Source: Rhodococcus sp. H36-A4 (lineage in GTDB: Bacteria > Actinomycetota > Actinomycetes > Mycobacteriales > Mycobacteriaceae). From it: 64,000 bases of DNA. Where the stretch lies: contig NZ_JAPVLQ010000004.1 of assembly GCF_027158005.1 (NCBI RefSeq), positions 186,001 through 250,000 on the forward strand. The letters run 5' to 3'. The position numbers and the translations under genes were made by a program. This document shows positions 38,327-49,161 of this stretch, in pieces. The notes below the pieces were generated by a model. The model saw only the letters and a list, made by a program, of their open reading frames with translations, did not search any database and had not been told where the DNA came from. Position 1 is the first letter of the stretch. The number at the start of each line of letters is the position of its first letter.

Positions 38327-39406
38327 TCACAGCCCGCCGCGTAAAGGCGGCGTGCCTTGATCGAAGCGTTGCGCTGCGTACGCGGCCAAATGCTCGAGTT
38401 GTGGTCCGGCATCACTCATCGCCTTGTCCACCGAACCGGCGAATTCGGCTACGGAATACGCTCGCGAAAGACCTGCTGCTTTCCACTGTGCGGTCTCGAG
38501 AGCTACTTGACCTGCAAGGACTATCGTCTGCGCTCCGGATATCGCGCCCGCGGATGCAAGTTGAGTGACGAGCTTTCCGCGAAGGGACTGACTGTCGAAC
38601 TTTCCTTCACCGGTGATGACGAGATCGACCGACTCGAGTAGATCGGCTTGGTCGGTGTGTTCGGCCACCACGGCTGCGCCGGACTCCCGCTGCCCGCCCA
38701 GCGCAAACAGTGCCGCACCGATACCCCCGGCAGCGCCCGCACCTGGCAACTCGGCGACGTCGACTCCCGCCACGCGTTCCAAGATTACTGCCCATTCGCG
38801 GTTGAGCTCTTCGAGAACGACGACCATGGCGGCATCCGCGCCCTTCTGTGCCCCGAAGACGTGTGCTGCGCCGTGCTCGCCCAGGAGCGGGTTCTCGACG
38901 TCGGTGGCAGCGACCAGTTCGACCGACCGCAGTCGTGCTGCGGCATCGACGAGTCCACCGAGTGCACGAATCATCCCCCGTCCGCCGTCGGTACAACTAC
39001 TGCCGCCGAGACCGACGAACACCGTCTCGATGCCGTCGACACCCAGGGCAGCATCGATGAGCTGGCCGACACCGTCGCTACTTGCCCGCCAGGCGCTGCT
39101 GGTGGTCGGCGGACCGTCCAGGAGGCTCAATCCACAGGCCTGCGCGACTTCGATGAACGCTGTGTGACCGTCGAGCAACCACCGCGCCCGAACCCGTTTC
39201 CCGAGTGGTCCGTAAACGTCGAGTTCGCGCACTTCGCCACGCTTGCCCGCCAACACGTCGACGAATCCCGGACCGCCGTCGGATTGGGGCGCCAACACGA
39301 GTTCGTCCTCCGGACGTCCGAGCCGCCAACCCCGGGCGATCGCGTCGGCCGCCTCGTTCGCGCTCAGTGTGTTTCCGAACGAATCAGGGGCAATCATCAC
39401 TCGCAT
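38327..39406 (-). CDS. Glycerate kinase (GarK/GlxK type)
   Basis: Phosphorylates D-glycerate. 359 aa from ATG 39406, beginning MRVMIAPDSFGNTLSANEAADAIARGW, with SDGGPGFVDVL and ITGEGKFDSQSLRGKL typical of glycerate kinase type 1. Rv2205c is the corresponding mycobacterial gene. No strong ribosome site is seen. Divergent from the DUF3043 gene. Confidence 0.9.
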   Translation of the reverse strand: MRVMIAPDSFGNTLSANEAADAIARGWRLGRPEDELVLAPQSDGGPGFVDVLAGKRGEVRELDVYGPLGKRVRARWLLDGHTAFIEVAQACGLSLLDGPPTTSSAWRASSDGVGQLIDAALGVDGIETVFVGLGGSSCTDGGRGMIRALGGLVDAAARLRSVELVAATDVENPLLGEHGAAHVFGAQKGADAAMVVVLEELNREWAVILERVAGVDVAELPGAGAAGGIGAALFALGGQRESGAAVVAEHTDQADLLESVDLVITGEGKFDSQSLRGKLVTQLASAGAISGAQTIVLAGQVALETAQWKAAGLSRAYSVAEFAGSVDKAMSDAGPQLEHLAAYAAQRFDQGTPPLRGGL

Positions 39407-39520
39407 CGTCGAAAGTCTAGGTCGATGCTCGAGATGCGGCATGTCGAGGGCGCCGTGCTCGAGGAGCCTTCGCGGACGTAAGTTGGCGTGGCCGATGTTC
39501 ACCTATTCGCTTCCATCCCA

Positions 39521-39526
39521 TAGCCT
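39521..39526 (+). promoter_or_regulatory. -10 element of a probable leaderless promoter (DUF3043 gene)
   Basis: TAGCCT is 6 nt before GTG 39533, with TTCACC 17 bp upstream (39498-39503 region). No ribosome site is present, so transcription probably starts at the start codon. Confidence 0.4.
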
Positions 39527-39532
39527 GGGTGA

Positions 39533-40189
39533 GTGAAGTTGCTACGCCGCGGAAACTCTGACAATTCGGACAAGCATGATTCGGCCTCGACCGAGTCGGC
39601 ACCGACGGATGTGTCGCCGCCGAACGAGATCGTCGGCAAAGGTCGCCCCACGCCGAAACGACGTGAGGCCGAAGCCCGACGCCGCGGTCCGGTCGCGCCA
39701 CCGCCGATGACGAGCAAAGAGGCCCGCGAGCGTCGCAAGGCGAACAAGGGAACCAAAGTCGACCGTAAAAAGGCATCCGAGGAGCGCAGAGCCTCCTCCG
39801 CCGACCGCCGCGCGCGGATGCTCGCCGGCGAGGACAAGTTCCTGCTTCCGCGGGACAAGGGCCCCGTCCGGGCGTACGCCCGCGACCTCGTCGATGCCCG
39901 CCGGAATTTGGTCGGTTTGTTCATGCCGCTCGCGCTTCTGCTGATCTTCGCGCTCTTCCTCGATCCGGCTGTTCAGGCGTACGTCACGCTGGCGATGTTC
40001 GTGATGATGCTGTTCATGGTCGGCGAGGGAATTTTCATCGGCCGCCAGATCAACAATCGCGTTCGGGCTCGCTTCCCCGAAACCACCGACGGTGGGTTCA
40101 AGCTCGGGTGGTACGCGTTCGTTCGTGCTTCGCAGATCCGCAAGATGCGTGCACCACAGCCTCGCGTCAACCGCGGCGCGGCTGTCTGA
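39533..40189 (+). CDS. DUF3043 family membrane protein (Rv2206-like)
   Basis: 218-aa protein: a very basic, Ala/Arg/Lys-rich cytoplasmic N-terminus (about residues 1-115) and two membrane helices (LVGLFMPLALLLIFALF and YVTLAMFVMMLFMVGEGIFI), then a basic C-terminus. GTG start with no ribosome site; see the -10 element. Function unknown; conserved between the glycerate kinase and cob genes in this order. It may be a nucleic-acid or ribosome-associated membrane factor, but that is speculation. Confidence 0.82.
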   Translation: MKLLRRGNSDNSDKHDSASTESAPTDVSPPNEIVGKGRPTPKRREAEARRRGPVAPPPMTSKEARERRKANKGTKVDRKKASEERRASSADRRARMLAGEDKFLLPRDKGPVRAYARDLVDARRNLVGLFMPLALLLIFALFLDPAVQAYVTLAMFVMMLFMVGEGIFIGRQINNRVRARFPETTDGGFKLGWYAFVRASQIRKMRAPQPRVNRGAAV

Positions 40190-40193
40190 CACT

Positions 40194-40769
40194 ATGACGC
40201 TGCCCAGGCGCACACTGCTGCTCGGTGGCGCGCGATCGGGCAAGTCCGGCCACGCCGAACATCTCGCCGCAGGAGCAGAAGACGTCAGATACGTGGCCAC
40301 CGGACGAAGGCGCCCCGCTGACGCCGATTGGGATGCGCGGATCGAAGAACACCGAGTACGGCGGCCGGCCACCTGGACAACTGTGGAATCGACCACGAAC
40401 CTGCCCCAGCTGATCGTCGACGGAACACCAGGAGTCACGCTCGTCGACGATCTCGGCACCTGGCTCACCCACACCATCGACGATCGGGCGGCCTGGGACA
40501 GCCCTCGCGGCACGATTGCGGCGGAGATCGACGCGCTCGTCGAGGCCGTCGCGCAATGCACGGGCACCCTTTTGCTGGTCACTCCCGAAGTGGGGTTGTC
40601 CGTTGTACCGCACACTCGATCGGGCAGATTGTTCCAAGACGAGATCGGCGCGCTCAATTCCCGGCTCGCCGAGGTGTGCGACGACGTCGTACTCGTCGTG
40701 GCCGGCCTTCCCCTCACACTCAAGTGTGCCGGGGTTCCCCCTTCCCGAAAGGCTGAGCAGCAACCGTGA
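40194..40769 (+). CDS. cobU: Adenosylcobinamide kinase/adenosylcobinamide-phosphate guanylyltransferase
   Basis: 191-aa bifunctional enzyme of the nucleotide-loop assembly of cobalamin. P-loop [15 protein letters not shown], then [15 protein letters not shown] and the C-terminal [31 protein letters not shown]. It starts 4 bp after the preceding stop; its stop overlaps cobT as GTGA. Confidence 0.93.
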   Translation: MTLPRRTLLLGGARSGKSGHAEHLAAGAEDVRYVATGRRRPADADWDARIEEHRVRRPATWTTVESTTNLPQLIVDGTPGVTLVDDLGTWLTHTIDDRAAWDSPRGTIAAEIDALVEAVAQCTGTLLLVTPEVGLSVVPHTRSGRLFQDEIGALNSRLAEVCDDVVLVVAGLPLTLKCAGVPPSRKAEQQP

Positions 40770-41857
40770 CGTCCGAAACAACCGAGAACTCGACGCCGTT
40801 GCGCCCGGTCGCTCCGCCGTCGCCGCAGACCCGCTCTGCGGCGTCGGAACGACAGAAGTCGTTGACAAAGCCTGCCGGCAGTCTCGGTCGACTCGAAGAG
40901 ATCGGTGAGTGGATTTCGGCGTGCCAAGATCAGTGTCCGCCCCACGCGCTGGTCCGACCCCGGGTAGTTGTGTTTGCCGGTGACCACGGTGTTGCGGCGC
41001 ACGGGGTTTCGGCCTATCCCACCGAGGTGACCATTCAGATGGTGGCCAACATCGCGGCCGGTGGGGCCGCGGTCAATGCACTGGCCGCCGTGGCAGGCGC
41101 AACGGTCCGTGTCGTCGATATCGCTGTCGACTCGGATACGGACACCACGATCAGCCGATACAAGGTCCGACGGTCCAGCGGTTCGATCGATCGTGAGGAT
41201 GCGTTGTCGGAGTCCGAGGTTCGGGCTGCGATCGAGGCCGGTCGTGCGATCGCCGACGAGGAGATCGACAGCGGTGCCGACTTGCTGATCGCCGGTGACA
41301 TGGGAATCGGAAATACCACTCCGGCAACGACATTGATCGCAGTACTCACCGACACCGAACCGGTGGCCGCCGTAGGTCGCGGCACTGGCGTCGACGACGC
41401 CGGTTGGATCCGCAAGACGGCAGCGATTCGTGATGCGATGCGGCGTGCCCGTCCGGTCGTGAAGGATTCCGTCGCGCTGCTACGCGTTGCCGGTGGCGCG
41501 GATCTTGCTGCCATGGCCGGGTTTCTCGCCCAAGCTGCGCACCGTCGTACGCCTGTCATTCTCGATGGGCTCGTCGTGACGGCTGCGGCCTTGGTTGCGG
41601 AGGAGTCGGCGCGAGGGGCACGTGAATGGTGGATCGCCGGCCATCGCTCGTCCGAACCCGCACACTCGATTGCCCTGCGCCACTTGCGAATCGAACCCCT
41701 TCTCGAGCTCGACATGCGACTCGGCGAGGGCTCGGGCGCTCTCACCGCCCTACCGTTGGTGCACGCGGCAATCGCGGCGCTGAAGGACATGTCGACCTTT
41801 GCAGATGCAGGTGTGAGTAACCGAGCCTCCAATCCCGAAGCGCCGTCCGAGGCCTGA
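40766..41857 (+). CDS. cobT: Nicotinate-nucleotide-dimethylbenzimidazole phosphoribosyltransferase
   Basis: Makes alpha-ribazole phosphate, the lower ligand of cobalamin. 363 aa with [34 protein letters not shown], and [14 protein letters not shown], all diagnostic. GTG start overlapping the cobU stop. It is followed 3 bp later by cobS. Confidence 0.94.
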   Translation: MTSETTENSTPLRPVAPPSPQTRSAASERQKSLTKPAGSLGRLEEIGEWISACQDQCPPHALVRPRVVVFAGDHGVAAHGVSAYPTEVTIQMVANIAAGGAAVNALAAVAGATVRVVDIAVDSDTDTTISRYKVRRSSGSIDREDALSESEVRAAIEAGRAIADEEIDSGADLLIAGDMGIGNTTPATTLIAVLTDTEPVAAVGRGTGVDDAGWIRKTAAIRDAMRRARPVVKDSVALLRVAGGADLAAMAGFLAQAAHRRTPVILDGLVVTAAALVAEESARGAREWWIAGHRSSEPAHSIALRHLRIEPLLELDMRLGEGSGALTALPLVHAAIAALKDMSTFADAGVSNRASNPEAPSEA

Positions 41858-41860
41858 GAA

Positions 41861-42622
41861 GTGCATTCGATATGGGTGGGCCCTCGTCTGGCCCTGTCCT
41901 GGTTGACAGTCCTTCCGGTGCGGGGTCCACACCACATCGATCGGGATGCTGCCCGTAAAGCCATATCGGCCGCGCCTGTCGTCGGACTGCTGCTCGGGGT
42001 GTTTGCGGCAGGCGCTTCGTGGTGTGCCGACGCACTCTCGCTCGGCGGACTGCTCGGCGGACTGCTCGTCGTCGGCGCGCTTGCCCTGCTGACACGCGGC
42101 ATGCATATCGACGGCTTTGCCGACACGGCAGACGGTCTCGGTTGCTACGGCCCTCCTGAACGAGCCCGTGAAGTCATGCAGAGTGGAAGCGCCGGGCCGT
42201 TCGGGGTCGCTGCACTCGTCCTCACCCTCGCAATTCAGGCCACCGGCTTCGGCCTGCTGGCGGAGCAGCAGGCTTTCTCCTCGATAGTGCTGGCCGTCGC
42301 AGTAGGTCGTGTCGCTGTCGTACTCGCGTGCAGACGTGGGACGCTTCCAGCCGTCGAGCACGGGTTCGGAGCACTCGTTGCGGGCACGCAAAGCCGCACA
42401 GTGATCGGTATTTGTTGTGCCGCAGCGCTTGTCGCAGCGGCCGGCTGCGTGGACGGTCGCTGGTGGCAAGGCCCCGCCGTCGTCGCAACTGTGTTGTCGA
42501 TCGGCGTAGTTCTTGTGCGCCACTGTGTCCGACGGTTCGGTGGCCTCAGCGGCGACGTACTCGGCGCGGCTCTGGAAATCACCACAACCCTCACCGTGGT
42601 GGGTTTGCTGATCGGATCCTGA
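41861..42622 (+). CDS. cobS: Adenosylcobinamide-GDP ribazoletransferase
   Basis: Membrane enzyme joining adenosylcobinamide-GDP to alpha-ribazole, the last cobalamin step. 253 aa, several hydrophobic helices; conserved HIDGFADTADGLG near residue 90 and GLSGDVLGAALE near the C-terminus. GTG start right after cobT; its stop is 2 bp from the convergent ilvE. The corrin-ring genes are elsewhere, so this unit can serve as salvage plus lower-ligand assembly. Confidence 0.93.
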   Translation: MHSIWVGPRLALSWLTVLPVRGPHHIDRDAARKAISAAPVVGLLLGVFAAGASWCADALSLGGLLGGLLVVGALALLTRGMHIDGFADTADGLGCYGPPERAREVMQSGSAGPFGVAALVLTLAIQATGFGLLAEQQAFSSIVLAVAVGRVAVVLACRRGTLPAVEHGFGALVAGTQSRTVIGICCAAALVAAAGCVDGRWWQGPAVVATVLSIGVVLVRHCVRRFGGLSGDVLGAALEITTTLTVVGLLIGS

Positions 42623-42624
42623 AC

Positions 42625-43728
42625 TCAGCCGAGCTTGGTCATCCACCCATGAGTGTCGGCGAAGGTGCCGCGCTGAATGCCCGTCAAGGTATCGCGCAGG
42701 GCAAGAGTGATGTTGCCCGGTTCGCCGTCGGCGATGGTGAACTCACCGTCCGCTGATTTGACGCTGCCGACGGGAGTGATGACTGCCGCGGTTCCGCATG
42801 CGAATACCTCGGTGATGTCGCCGGACTCCGCCTTCTTCTGCCACTCTTCGGTCGAGATGCGTCGCTCCTCCACCGGGATTCCGGAGTCGGTCGCCAACGC
42901 CAGGAGCGAATCGCGGGTAATTCCAGGGAGCAGCGACCCGGACAGTGAGGGCGTGACCAAACGGGCATCGGAACCGGAGCCGAAGACGAAGAACAGGTTC
43001 ATACCACCCATTTCCTCGACGAAGCGACGCTCGATCGCGTCCAGCCAGACAACCTGGTCACAGCCTTGATCGCTGGCCTGCGCCTGCGCAAGCAGCGATG
43101 CCGCGTAGTTGCCGGCAAATTTCGCCGCTCCGGTACCACCGGGAGCGGCGCGTACGTATTCGGTCGACAGCCACACGCTGACCGGTTTGACACCACGAGG
43201 GAAGTACGCGCCGGCAGGAGAGGCAATGAGCATGTACCGGTAAGCGTCCGCCGGCCGGACACCGAGCCCCGCTTCGGTAGAGAACATGAACGGGCGAAGG
43301 TAGAGGGCATCCTCGCCACCGGCGGCCGGGATCCACTCGCGATCCACCGCAAGCATCTCCTCGATCGAGGAGATGAACAGCTCAGTGGGGAGCTCCGGCA
43401 TCGCCAACCGTCTGGCCGAGGATTTGAATCGCTCGGCATTGGCATCGACGCGGAACGAGGAGAGATCCCCGTTGGGCTGACGGTAGATTTTCAACCCTTC
43501 GAAAATCGCCTGCCCGTAGTGCAGGACCATCGCCGCGGGATCCAACTCGATCGGCCCGTACGGCGCGATGGTCGCGCCGAACCAGCCCTTCTCCGAGGTG
43601 TAGTCGATCACTGCCATGTGGTCGGTGAAGAACTTCCCGAACCCGGGTGCAGCCAATACTGCTTCTCTGACCTCCGAAGGAGCCGGAGAAGGATGCTGCA
43701 CACGAGTGAATTCGGGAACGCCTGTCAT
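42625..43728 (-). CDS. ilvE: Branched-chain amino acid aminotransferase
   Basis: PLP enzyme (fold type IV) interconverting branched-chain amino acids and 2-oxo acids. 367 aa with [30 protein letters not shown], the PLP Lys within [14 protein letters not shown], and [13 protein letters not shown]. It has a conventional ATG start and is convergent with cobS. Confidence 0.94.
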   Translation of the reverse strand: MTGVPEFTRVQHPSPAPSEVREAVLAAPGFGKFFTDHMAVIDYTSEKGWFGATIAPYGPIELDPAAMVLHYGQAIFEGLKIYRQPNGDLSSFRVDANAERFKSSARRLAMPELPTELFISSIEEMLAVDREWIPAAGGEDALYLRPFMFSTEAGLGVRPADAYRYMLIASPAGAYFPRGVKPVSVWLSTEYVRAAPGGTGAAKFAGNYAASLLAQAQASDQGCDQVVWLDAIERRFVEEMGGMNLFFVFGSGSDARLVTPSLSGSLLPGITRDSLLALATDSGIPVEERRISTEEWQKKAESGDITEVFACGTAAVITPVGSVKSADGEFTIADGEPGNITLALRDTLTGIQRGTFADTHGWMTKLG

Positions 43729-43760
43729 GCAGTGAGCTTATCGAACGCGTCGAGGCCCGC

Positions 43761-44876
43761 TCACTTGGTGTTCGCTGCAACGAAAGGCGGGGCGACGATC
43801 TCACATCGAATTGCCCGGCCACGAACATCGACCTCGACGATGCCACCCGGCGTCACCCCCGCCGCGGCGTCTATTAGTGCAAGCCCAATTCCTGCCCCGA
43901 GCGTGGGCGAGAACGTCCCTGACGTCGTGACGCCGACCACGCCGCCGTCCATCACGACGTTCTGTCCCTGACGCAGCACTCCGCGGTCGAGTGCTTTGAC
44001 GCCACGGAGCACTCGCGCCGGGCCTGCTGCCTTTTCTGCAAGCAGAGCGTCCCTGCCCCAGAATCGGTCCTTCTTCCATCCGATCGCCCAACCACATCGG
44101 GCTTGAAGCGGCGAGATGTCCAGCGAGAGCTCATGTCCGTGGAGTGGATAGCCCATCTCGGTCCGCAAGGTATCTCGCGCACCGAGCCCTGCCACCTGAC
44201 CGCCGGAAAGCTTCACGACGTCGACCAGGGCACGGAACAGTGCTTCGGCGTCGTTCCACGAGCAGACCAATTCGTAACCGTGCTCACCGGTATAACCCGT
44301 GCGGCACACCCGGACCGGTGCCTCGTTGCCGTCGGCATCGGACCACTTCGCGTCGACGAAAGCCATGTACTCCAATTCCACTGGGAGACCCAGCTGCTCG
44401 ACCACAGCTCGCGAATCGGGCCCTTGCACCGCGAACACGCCGAAGTCACGATGCTGGTCGCGAACGACGACGCCTTCGGGAGCTTCGGCGCTCAACGCGG
44501 CGACGACCGATGCGGTGTTGGCGGCGTTCGGAATCAGGAATATCTCTTCGGGTGAGACGAAGTAGGCGATCAAATCGTCCACCACTCCCCCGGACATGTT
44601 GCAACACAACGTGTATTGCGCCTTTCCTGGGCCCACCCGGGTGAGGTCGTTGGTCAGCGTGGAGTTGACGAAGTCCGCCGCACCGGGTCCTTCGACTATC
44701 GCCTTCCCGAGATGACTGACGTCGAAGACGCCGACGGAGGTACGGACTGCCTTGTGCTCCGCCACGACTCCGACGTAGGAGACTGGCATCTCCCATCCGC
44801 CGAAAGGCGCGAACGTCGCTCCCAGTTCGACGTGAACGGCGTGCACGGGTCCGCGAGCAAGTTCTTCTGCACTCAT
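43761..44876 (-). CDS. gcvT: Aminomethyltransferase (glycine cleavage T protein)
   Basis: Moves the methylene group from the lipoyl H-protein to tetrahydrofolate. 371 aa from ATG 44876; [58 protein letters not shown] and the closing [14 protein letters not shown] are diagnostic. The open frame to 44945 overlaps the divergent promoter. It is not beside gcvH or gcvP here. It depends on lipoylated GcvH, linking it to lipB/lipA downstream in the window. Confidence 0.93.
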   Translation of the reverse strand: MSAEELARGPVHAVHVELGATFAPFGGWEMPVSYVGVVAEHKAVRTSVGVFDVSHLGKAIVEGPGAADFVNSTLTNDLTRVGPGKAQYTLCCNMSGGVVDDLIAYFVSPEEIFLIPNAANTASVVAALSAEAPEGVVVRDQHRDFGVFAVQGPDSRAVVEQLGLPVELEYMAFVDAKWSDADGNEAPVRVCRTGYTGEHGYELVCSWNDAEALFRALVDVVKLSGGQVAGLGARDTLRTEMGYPLHGHELSLDISPLQARCGWAIGWKKDRFWGRDALLAEKAAGPARVLRGVKALDRGVLRQGQNVVMDGGVVGVTTSGTFSPTLGAGIGLALIDAAAGVTPGGIVEVDVRGRAIRCEIVAPPFVAANTK

Positions 44877-44967
44877 AGCGGCCAACGCTAGCGGACGGCC
44901 GCACGTCGGGCCCGAGTCACTACGATCGTGTACGACCGAGAACAATCAATCCTTCAGGAGCTGCAAC

Positions 44968-46485
44968 GTGCCATCGACTTCACCCCGCACTCTCGGACCC
45001 GAGCTGGTGCTGGCCGGCCACCTCGGAAAAGATGTCGACGTTCTCGTCGTCGCACTCAGCACAAGTGAAGACGGACTCGAGCTCGTCATCACCGACGACA
45101 TCTCCGGAGATGCGCTCGCGGCCGAGTTGCTCGATGCCTTCGAGGCTGTCGGTGCAACAGGCAAGGCTGACGAGCTCACCCGCATTCCCGCCCCTGCAGC
45201 GCTGGACGTGACGAGTGTCCTCGCAGTCGGGCTGGGCAAGTCGGCCGACATCGACACCGAACGCATCCGCCGGTCCGCCGGTACTGCAGCTCGCGCGCTG
45301 TCGGGAACTTCGATCGCGGCGACGACGCTCTCTGCCCTCGACCTGGGCGCCGCGGCAGAAGGCTTCTTCCTCGGTGCCTACACCTTCACCGAGTTCAAAT
45401 CTGCACTGTCGGCACCCACTCCCGAAGCGGGACCTCTCGGGCGCGTCGAACTGCTGGTAGGCGACTCACGCGCTCGCGAAGCCAAGAACGAGCTGGCCCG
45501 TTCTGTTGCCATTGCCGAAGCCGTCGCGATCGCCCGCGACTTCGTGAACACCCCACCCAGCCACCTGTACCCGGAGGAATTCGCCGCACGCGCGAAGGCA
45601 CTGGGCACCGATGCCGGACTGAGTGTCGAAATTCTCGACGACAAGGCTTTGGAGAAGGGCGGTTACGGCGGAATCCACGGCGTCGGCAAGGGCTCCTCAC
45701 GACTGCCCAGGTTGGTACGTCTGACGCATTCAGGTGGTAAACGTAAGTCCAAGAAGGTGGCGTTGGTCGGAAAGGGAATCACCTTCGACACCGGCGGCAT
45801 CTCGATCAAGCCCGCGGCCGGCATGGAAAACATGACCTCCGACATGGCTGGTGCTGCAGCCGTGATCGCGACGGTGATTCTCGCTGCCAAGTTGGGTCTC
45901 GAACTCGACGTCGTCGCCACGGTTCCCATGGCGGAGAACATGCCGTCCGGCACCGCGCAACGGCCTGGTGACGTACTGACGCAGTACGGCGGTATCACAG
46001 TCGAGGTCATCAACACCGACGCCGAAGGACGACTGGTGCTCGCCGACGCCATCGTGCGCGCGTGCGAAGACGATCCCGACTACCTGATCGATACCGCAAC
46101 GCTGACGGGCGCGCAGGTCGTCGCACTCGGCAACCGGACGCCGGGGGTCATGGGCACCGACGAGTTCCGCGACCGCGTCGCCGAGATTTCGCAGGCCGTG
46201 GGCGAAGATGCTTGGGCCATGCCGCTCCCAGGTGAGATTCGACGCGAGTTGGACTCCAGAGTCGCCGACCTCGCCAACGTCACCAACGGACGCGCGGGCG
46301 GGATGTTGGCTGCTGCATTGTTCCTGAAGGAGTTCGTCGCAGACGGCGTCCAGTGGGCGCACATCGACGTTGCCGGTCCGGCATTCAACACCGGCGGCCC
46401 GTTCGGTTATATCGGCAAGGGCGGAACTGGAGTGCCGGTCCGCACGATGTTCGCCGTTCTCGAAGATATCGTCGAGAACGGTTAG
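44968..46485 (+). CDS. pepB: Leucyl aminopeptidase (M17)
   Basis: Cytosolic di-metal aminopeptidase. 505 aa, GTG start with AGGAG at optimal spacing. C-terminal catalytic domain: [40 protein letters not shown] and [14 protein letters not shown]. Divergent from gcvT; a 17-bp hairpin lies between it and the next, convergent gene. Confidence 0.94.
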   Translation: MPSTSPRTLGPELVLAGHLGKDVDVLVVALSTSEDGLELVITDDISGDALAAELLDAFEAVGATGKADELTRIPAPAALDVTSVLAVGLGKSADIDTERIRRSAGTAARALSGTSIAATTLSALDLGAAAEGFFLGAYTFTEFKSALSAPTPEAGPLGRVELLVGDSRAREAKNELARSVAIAEAVAIARDFVNTPPSHLYPEEFAARAKALGTDAGLSVEILDDKALEKGGYGGIHGVGKGSSRLPRLVRLTHSGGKRKSKKVALVGKGITFDTGGISIKPAAGMENMTSDMAGAAAVIATVILAAKLGLELDVVATVPMAENMPSGTAQRPGDVLTQYGGITVEVINTDAEGRLVLADAIVRACEDDPDYLIDTATLTGAQVVALGNRTPGVMGTDEFRDRVAEISQAVGEDAWAMPLPGEIRRELDSRVADLANVTNGRAGGMLAAALFLKEFVADGVQWAHIDVAGPAFNTGGPFGYIGKGGTGVPVRTMFAVLEDIVENG

Positions 46486-46499
46486 ACGCTTCACACCAT

Positions 46500-46541
46500 G
46501 TGCATGATTCGAGTGCGTCGGGGGGCACTCGAATCATGCAC
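46500..46541. terminator. Bidirectional hairpin between pepB and the 109-aa protein gene
   Basis: GTGCATGATTCGAGTGC (46500-46516) and its exact complement (46525-46541), 17-bp stem with an 8-nt loop. It lies between convergent genes and lacks a clear T tract. Confidence 0.75.
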
Positions 46542-46543
46542 CG

Positions 46544-46873
46544 CTATTCGCGGGCCCTCCGCTCGAGGATTTTCTGTCGAGCGTCGTGGTCTCGCATCCG
46601 CTGGGGGTAGCCCGTCTTTCGGACGTCGTAGACCGGGATCTCGAGGTCGGGTCCAAGCTTTTTGATGTGTTTCTCATCCACGACGCGCCGAGTCCACTCA
46701 CCATCGTGTGCCACCAGAACGACCGTGACAGGAGTCACTGTCGTCTTCGGTTCCACGAATGCTTCGACGCCGATTCTCGCCGCCGTCCAGTCCGCGAGAT
46801 ACTGCGCTACCGACCCCTCTCGGGGGCCTCTACCTTTGCCACTGCGTCGAGTGAGGCGATCGAACAAGCTCAC
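46544..46873 (-). CDS. Conserved hypothetical small basic protein
   Basis: 109 aa from GTG 46873, with AGGAG 8 nt upstream. A basic N-terminus (SLFDRLTRRSGKGRGP) is followed by TTVTPVTVVLVAHDGEWTRRVVDEKHIKKLGPDLEIPVYDVRKTGYPQRMRDHDARQK. Charged throughout, no signal peptide or membrane helix. The family is not one I can name; the longer frame to 46924 is not preferred. Confidence 0.6.
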   Translation of the reverse strand: MSLFDRLTRRSGKGRGPREGSVAQYLADWTAARIGVEAFVEPKTTVTPVTVVLVAHDGEWTRRVVDEKHIKKLGPDLEIPVYDVRKTGYPQRMRDHDARQKILERRARE

Positions 46874-47253
46874 TGAATCACTCCTGTCTCGGGTGCGTGA
46901 AGATTGACCTTCTCGTTCGCACAAGCCTTGTTACTCATGAGTTTGCCAGTGCGAGGGCAGCCCCTCGCGGAACGTGAGCACTTCAAGGATGGAAGGATGA
47001 ACATAGAGGGTTCAACTCTCTCGTTGTAGAGAACGATTTCCGGTCTCGTCGAAAGGGCGTCTACGTGTCTGCAGTAAAAGTCCGTGGATCGCGGAAAGAC
47101 GTTTTCTTCGATTCGGCGCCGACACAGACAGCGCCGAGGATCGCAATTAACGCAAGTATCGTCCGCGAACCTTGCCACGCCAGCACAATGGTCTACGACC
47201 ACAAGTCGTAAGAACTAAATTACCCGCACACAACTGTCGAGGAGTCAACAGAC
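46874..47253. other. Divergent intergenic region upstream of dlaT
   Basis: 380 bp. A short inverted repeat TACGAC...GTCGTA lies at 47194-47210, shortly before the dlaT ribosome site (GAGGAG). The remainder has no convincing open frame; promoters for both flanking genes must lie here. Confidence 0.5.
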
Positions 47254-49002
47254 ATGGCCTTCTCCGTCCAGATGCCAGCTCTTGGTGAGAGCGTCACCGA
47301 GGGAACTGTCACCAGGTGGCTCAAACAGGAGGGCGACACCGTCGAGGTCGACGAGCCGTTGCTCGAAGTGTCGACCGACAAGGTCGACACCGAAATCCCG
47401 TCCCCCGCTGCTGGTGTTCTGACGAAGATCGTGGCACAGGAAGACGACACCGTCGAAATCGGCGCCGAGCTCGCTCAGATCGGCGAAGCCGGCGAGGCTT
47501 CCGGGTCTTCCTCCGAGCCCGAGCCTGCTGCCGAAGAGCCCGCCGCCGAGCCAGAGCCCGCGGCCGAACCTGTGGCTGCTGCAGAACCGGAGCCGCAGGC
47601 CGAAGAAGAAGCACCGGCTCAGAGTGCGCCGGCCGCCGGCTCCGACTCCGGCTCTTCGGGTACCCCGATCAAGATGCCGGAGCTGGGCGAGTCGGTCACC
47701 GAAGGCACTGTCACCCGCTGGCTGAAGGCCGTGGGCGACGAGGTCGCCGTTGACGAGCCACTTCTGGAGGTGTCCACCGACAAGGTCGACACCGAGATTC
47801 CCTCCCCGGTGGCGGGAACACTGCTCGAGATCAGTGCAGAAGAAGACGACACCGTCGAAATCGGTGGCCAGTTGGCCGTCATCGGCACGGGCGCCCCTGC
47901 GGCCAAGGCTGCGGAGCCGGCAAAGCCTGCTCCCAAGCAGGAAGCTCCCAAGCAAGAGGCACCCAAGCAGGAAGCTCCCAAGCAAGAGGCACCCAAGCAA
48001 GAGGCACCCAAGCAGGAAGCTCCCAAGCAGGCACCTGCGAAGGCTCCCTCGGCTGACGCATCCCCCTATGTCACGCCTCTGGTTCGGAAGCTCGCAACGG
48101 ACAACGACGTGGACTTGTCCACGGTCAAGGGCACCGGCGTCGGTGGACGCGTCCGTAAACAGGACGTTCTCGCGGCCGCCGAGGCGAAGAAGGCTCCGGC
48201 AGCTCCCGCTGCTGCTCCGGCAGCCGAGTCGAAGCCTGCCGCACCGGCTACGGCCGGAGTGCGACCGGAGTTGGCTCATCTACGCGGAACCACGCAGAAG
48301 ATGAACCGCATTCGCCAGATCACGGCGAAGAAGACGCGCGAGTCTCTTCAGTCCTCTGCTCAGCTGACTCAGACCTTCGAGGTCGACGTCACCCGGGTAG
48401 CCGGTCTGCGTGCCAAGGCCAAGTCCAAGTTCCAGGAGAACGAGGGCGTCAACCTGACGTACCTTCCGTTCTTCGCAAAGGCAGTTGTCGAGGCCCTCAA
48501 GGCTCACCCGAATGTCAACGCCAGCATCAACGAAGAAGCGAAGGAGATCACTTATCACGCCGAGGTTCACCTCGGTATCGCTGTGGACACCGAGCAGGGC
48601 TTGCTGTCCCCGGTCATCCACAACGCGGGCGATCTCTCCTTGGCTGGTCTTGCCCGGGCGATCAACGACATCGCCACTCGCGCCCGATCCGGTGGCCTGA
48701 AGCCCGACGAGTTGTCCGGTGGCACGTTCACGATCACCAACATCGGCAGTCAGGGCGCGTTGTTCGACACTCCGATTCTGGTACCGCCACAAGCAGCCAT
48801 GCTCGGCACCGGCGCGATCGTCAAGCGTCCGGTCGTGGTCAAGGACGACGCGGGCAACGAGTCCATCGGCGTCCGGTCGATGTGCTACCTGCCGCTGACC
48901 TACGACCATCGTCTGGTCGACGGCGCGGACGCAGGTCGTTTCCTCAGCACCATCAAGCAGCGGCTCGAGATCGCGTCGTTCGAAGCAGACCTAGGTCTGT
49001 AG
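47254..49002 (+). CDS. sucB: Dihydrolipoamide acyltransferase (E2 of 2-oxoacid dehydrogenase; DlaT/SucB type)
   Basis: 582-aa E2 core of pyruvate and/or 2-oxoglutarate dehydrogenase. Two lipoyl domains carry Lys43 and Lys177 in [12 protein letters not shown], joined by Ala/Glu/Pro linkers. A KQEAP repeat (47932-48030) leads to an E3-binding domain ([34 protein letters not shown]) and the catalytic domain with YDHRLVDG (His552, Asp556). In mycobacteria DlaT works in PDH and the peroxynitrite reductase complex. It is followed by lipB/lipA, its modification enzymes. Whether it serves pyruvate or 2-oxoglutarate cannot be read here. Confidence 0.92.
   Translation: MAFSVQMPALGESVTEGTVTRWLKQEGDTVEVDEPLLEVSTDKVDTEIPSPAAGVLTKIVAQEDDTVEIGAELAQIGEAGEASGSSSEPEPAAEEPAAEPEPAAEPVAAAEPEPQAEEEAPAQSAPAAGSDSGSSGTPIKMPELGESVTEGTVTRWLKAVGDEVAVDEPLLEVSTDKVDTEIPSPVAGTLLEISAEEDDTVEIGGQLAVIGTGAPAAKAAEPAKPAPKQEAPKQEAPKQEAPKQEAPKQEAPKQEAPKQAPAKAPSADASPYVTPLVRKLATDNDVDLSTVKGTGVGGRVRKQDVLAAAEAKKAPAAPAAAPAAESKPAAPATAGVRPELAHLRGTTQKMNRIRQITAKKTRESLQSSAQLTQTFEVDVTRVAGLRAKAKSKFQENEGVNLTYLPFFAKAVVEALKAHPNVNASINEEAKEITYHAEVHLGIAVDTEQGLLSPVIHNAGDLSLAGLARAINDIATRARSGGLKPDELSGGTFTITNIGSQGALFDTPILVPPQAAMLGTGAIVKRPVVVKDDAGNESIGVRSMCYLPLTYDHRLVDGADAGRFLSTIKQRLEIASFEADLGL
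47932..48030 (+). repeat. In-frame KQEAP repeat in the E2 linker
   Basis: About six copies of Lys-Gln-Glu-Ala-Pro, encoded by alternating 15-nt forms (CCCAAGCAGGAAGCT and CCCAAGCAAGAGGCA) so that a 30-nt unit repeats. It supplies a flexible hinge between the second lipoyl domain and the E3-binding domain. The number of copies is likely to vary. Confidence 0.85.
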
Positions 49003-49102
49003 AGCAGGTCGAAAGCCGAGCAGTCTGTACTGTGGACTGCAGGTGAGCAGTGTTCAGCGCTCGGCCGATCCTCGAATCAACGGGGAACCGAACTAACAGT
49101 GT

Positions 49103-49135
49103 CGGGGCATCATCCGTTTGGCGGATGATGCCCCG
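49103..49135 (+). terminator. Terminator after the E2 gene
   Basis: CGGGGCATCATCCG, loop TTTGG, and the exact complement: a 14-bp GC-rich stem in the 159-bp gap between the E2 gene and the epimerase gene. Only short T runs follow. Confidence 0.75.
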
Positions 49136-49161
49136 GTTCTGTCGAGGAGGCTTTCGAATTC

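Noticed and set aside
39542-41002. 486-aa minus-strand open frame across the DUF3043, cobU and cobT genes
   Set aside because: Entirely overlaps confirmed genes on the other strand and has no family features.
47194-47210. TACGAC...GTCGTA as a dedicated operator of the E2 gene
   Set aside because: Arms are short and common in GC-rich DNA; mentioned only in the intergenic description.
47245-48279. 344-aa minus-strand frame with repeated [10 protein letters not shown] units
   Set aside because: It mirrors the KQEAP repeat of the E2 gene in antisense; not a membrane protein gene.
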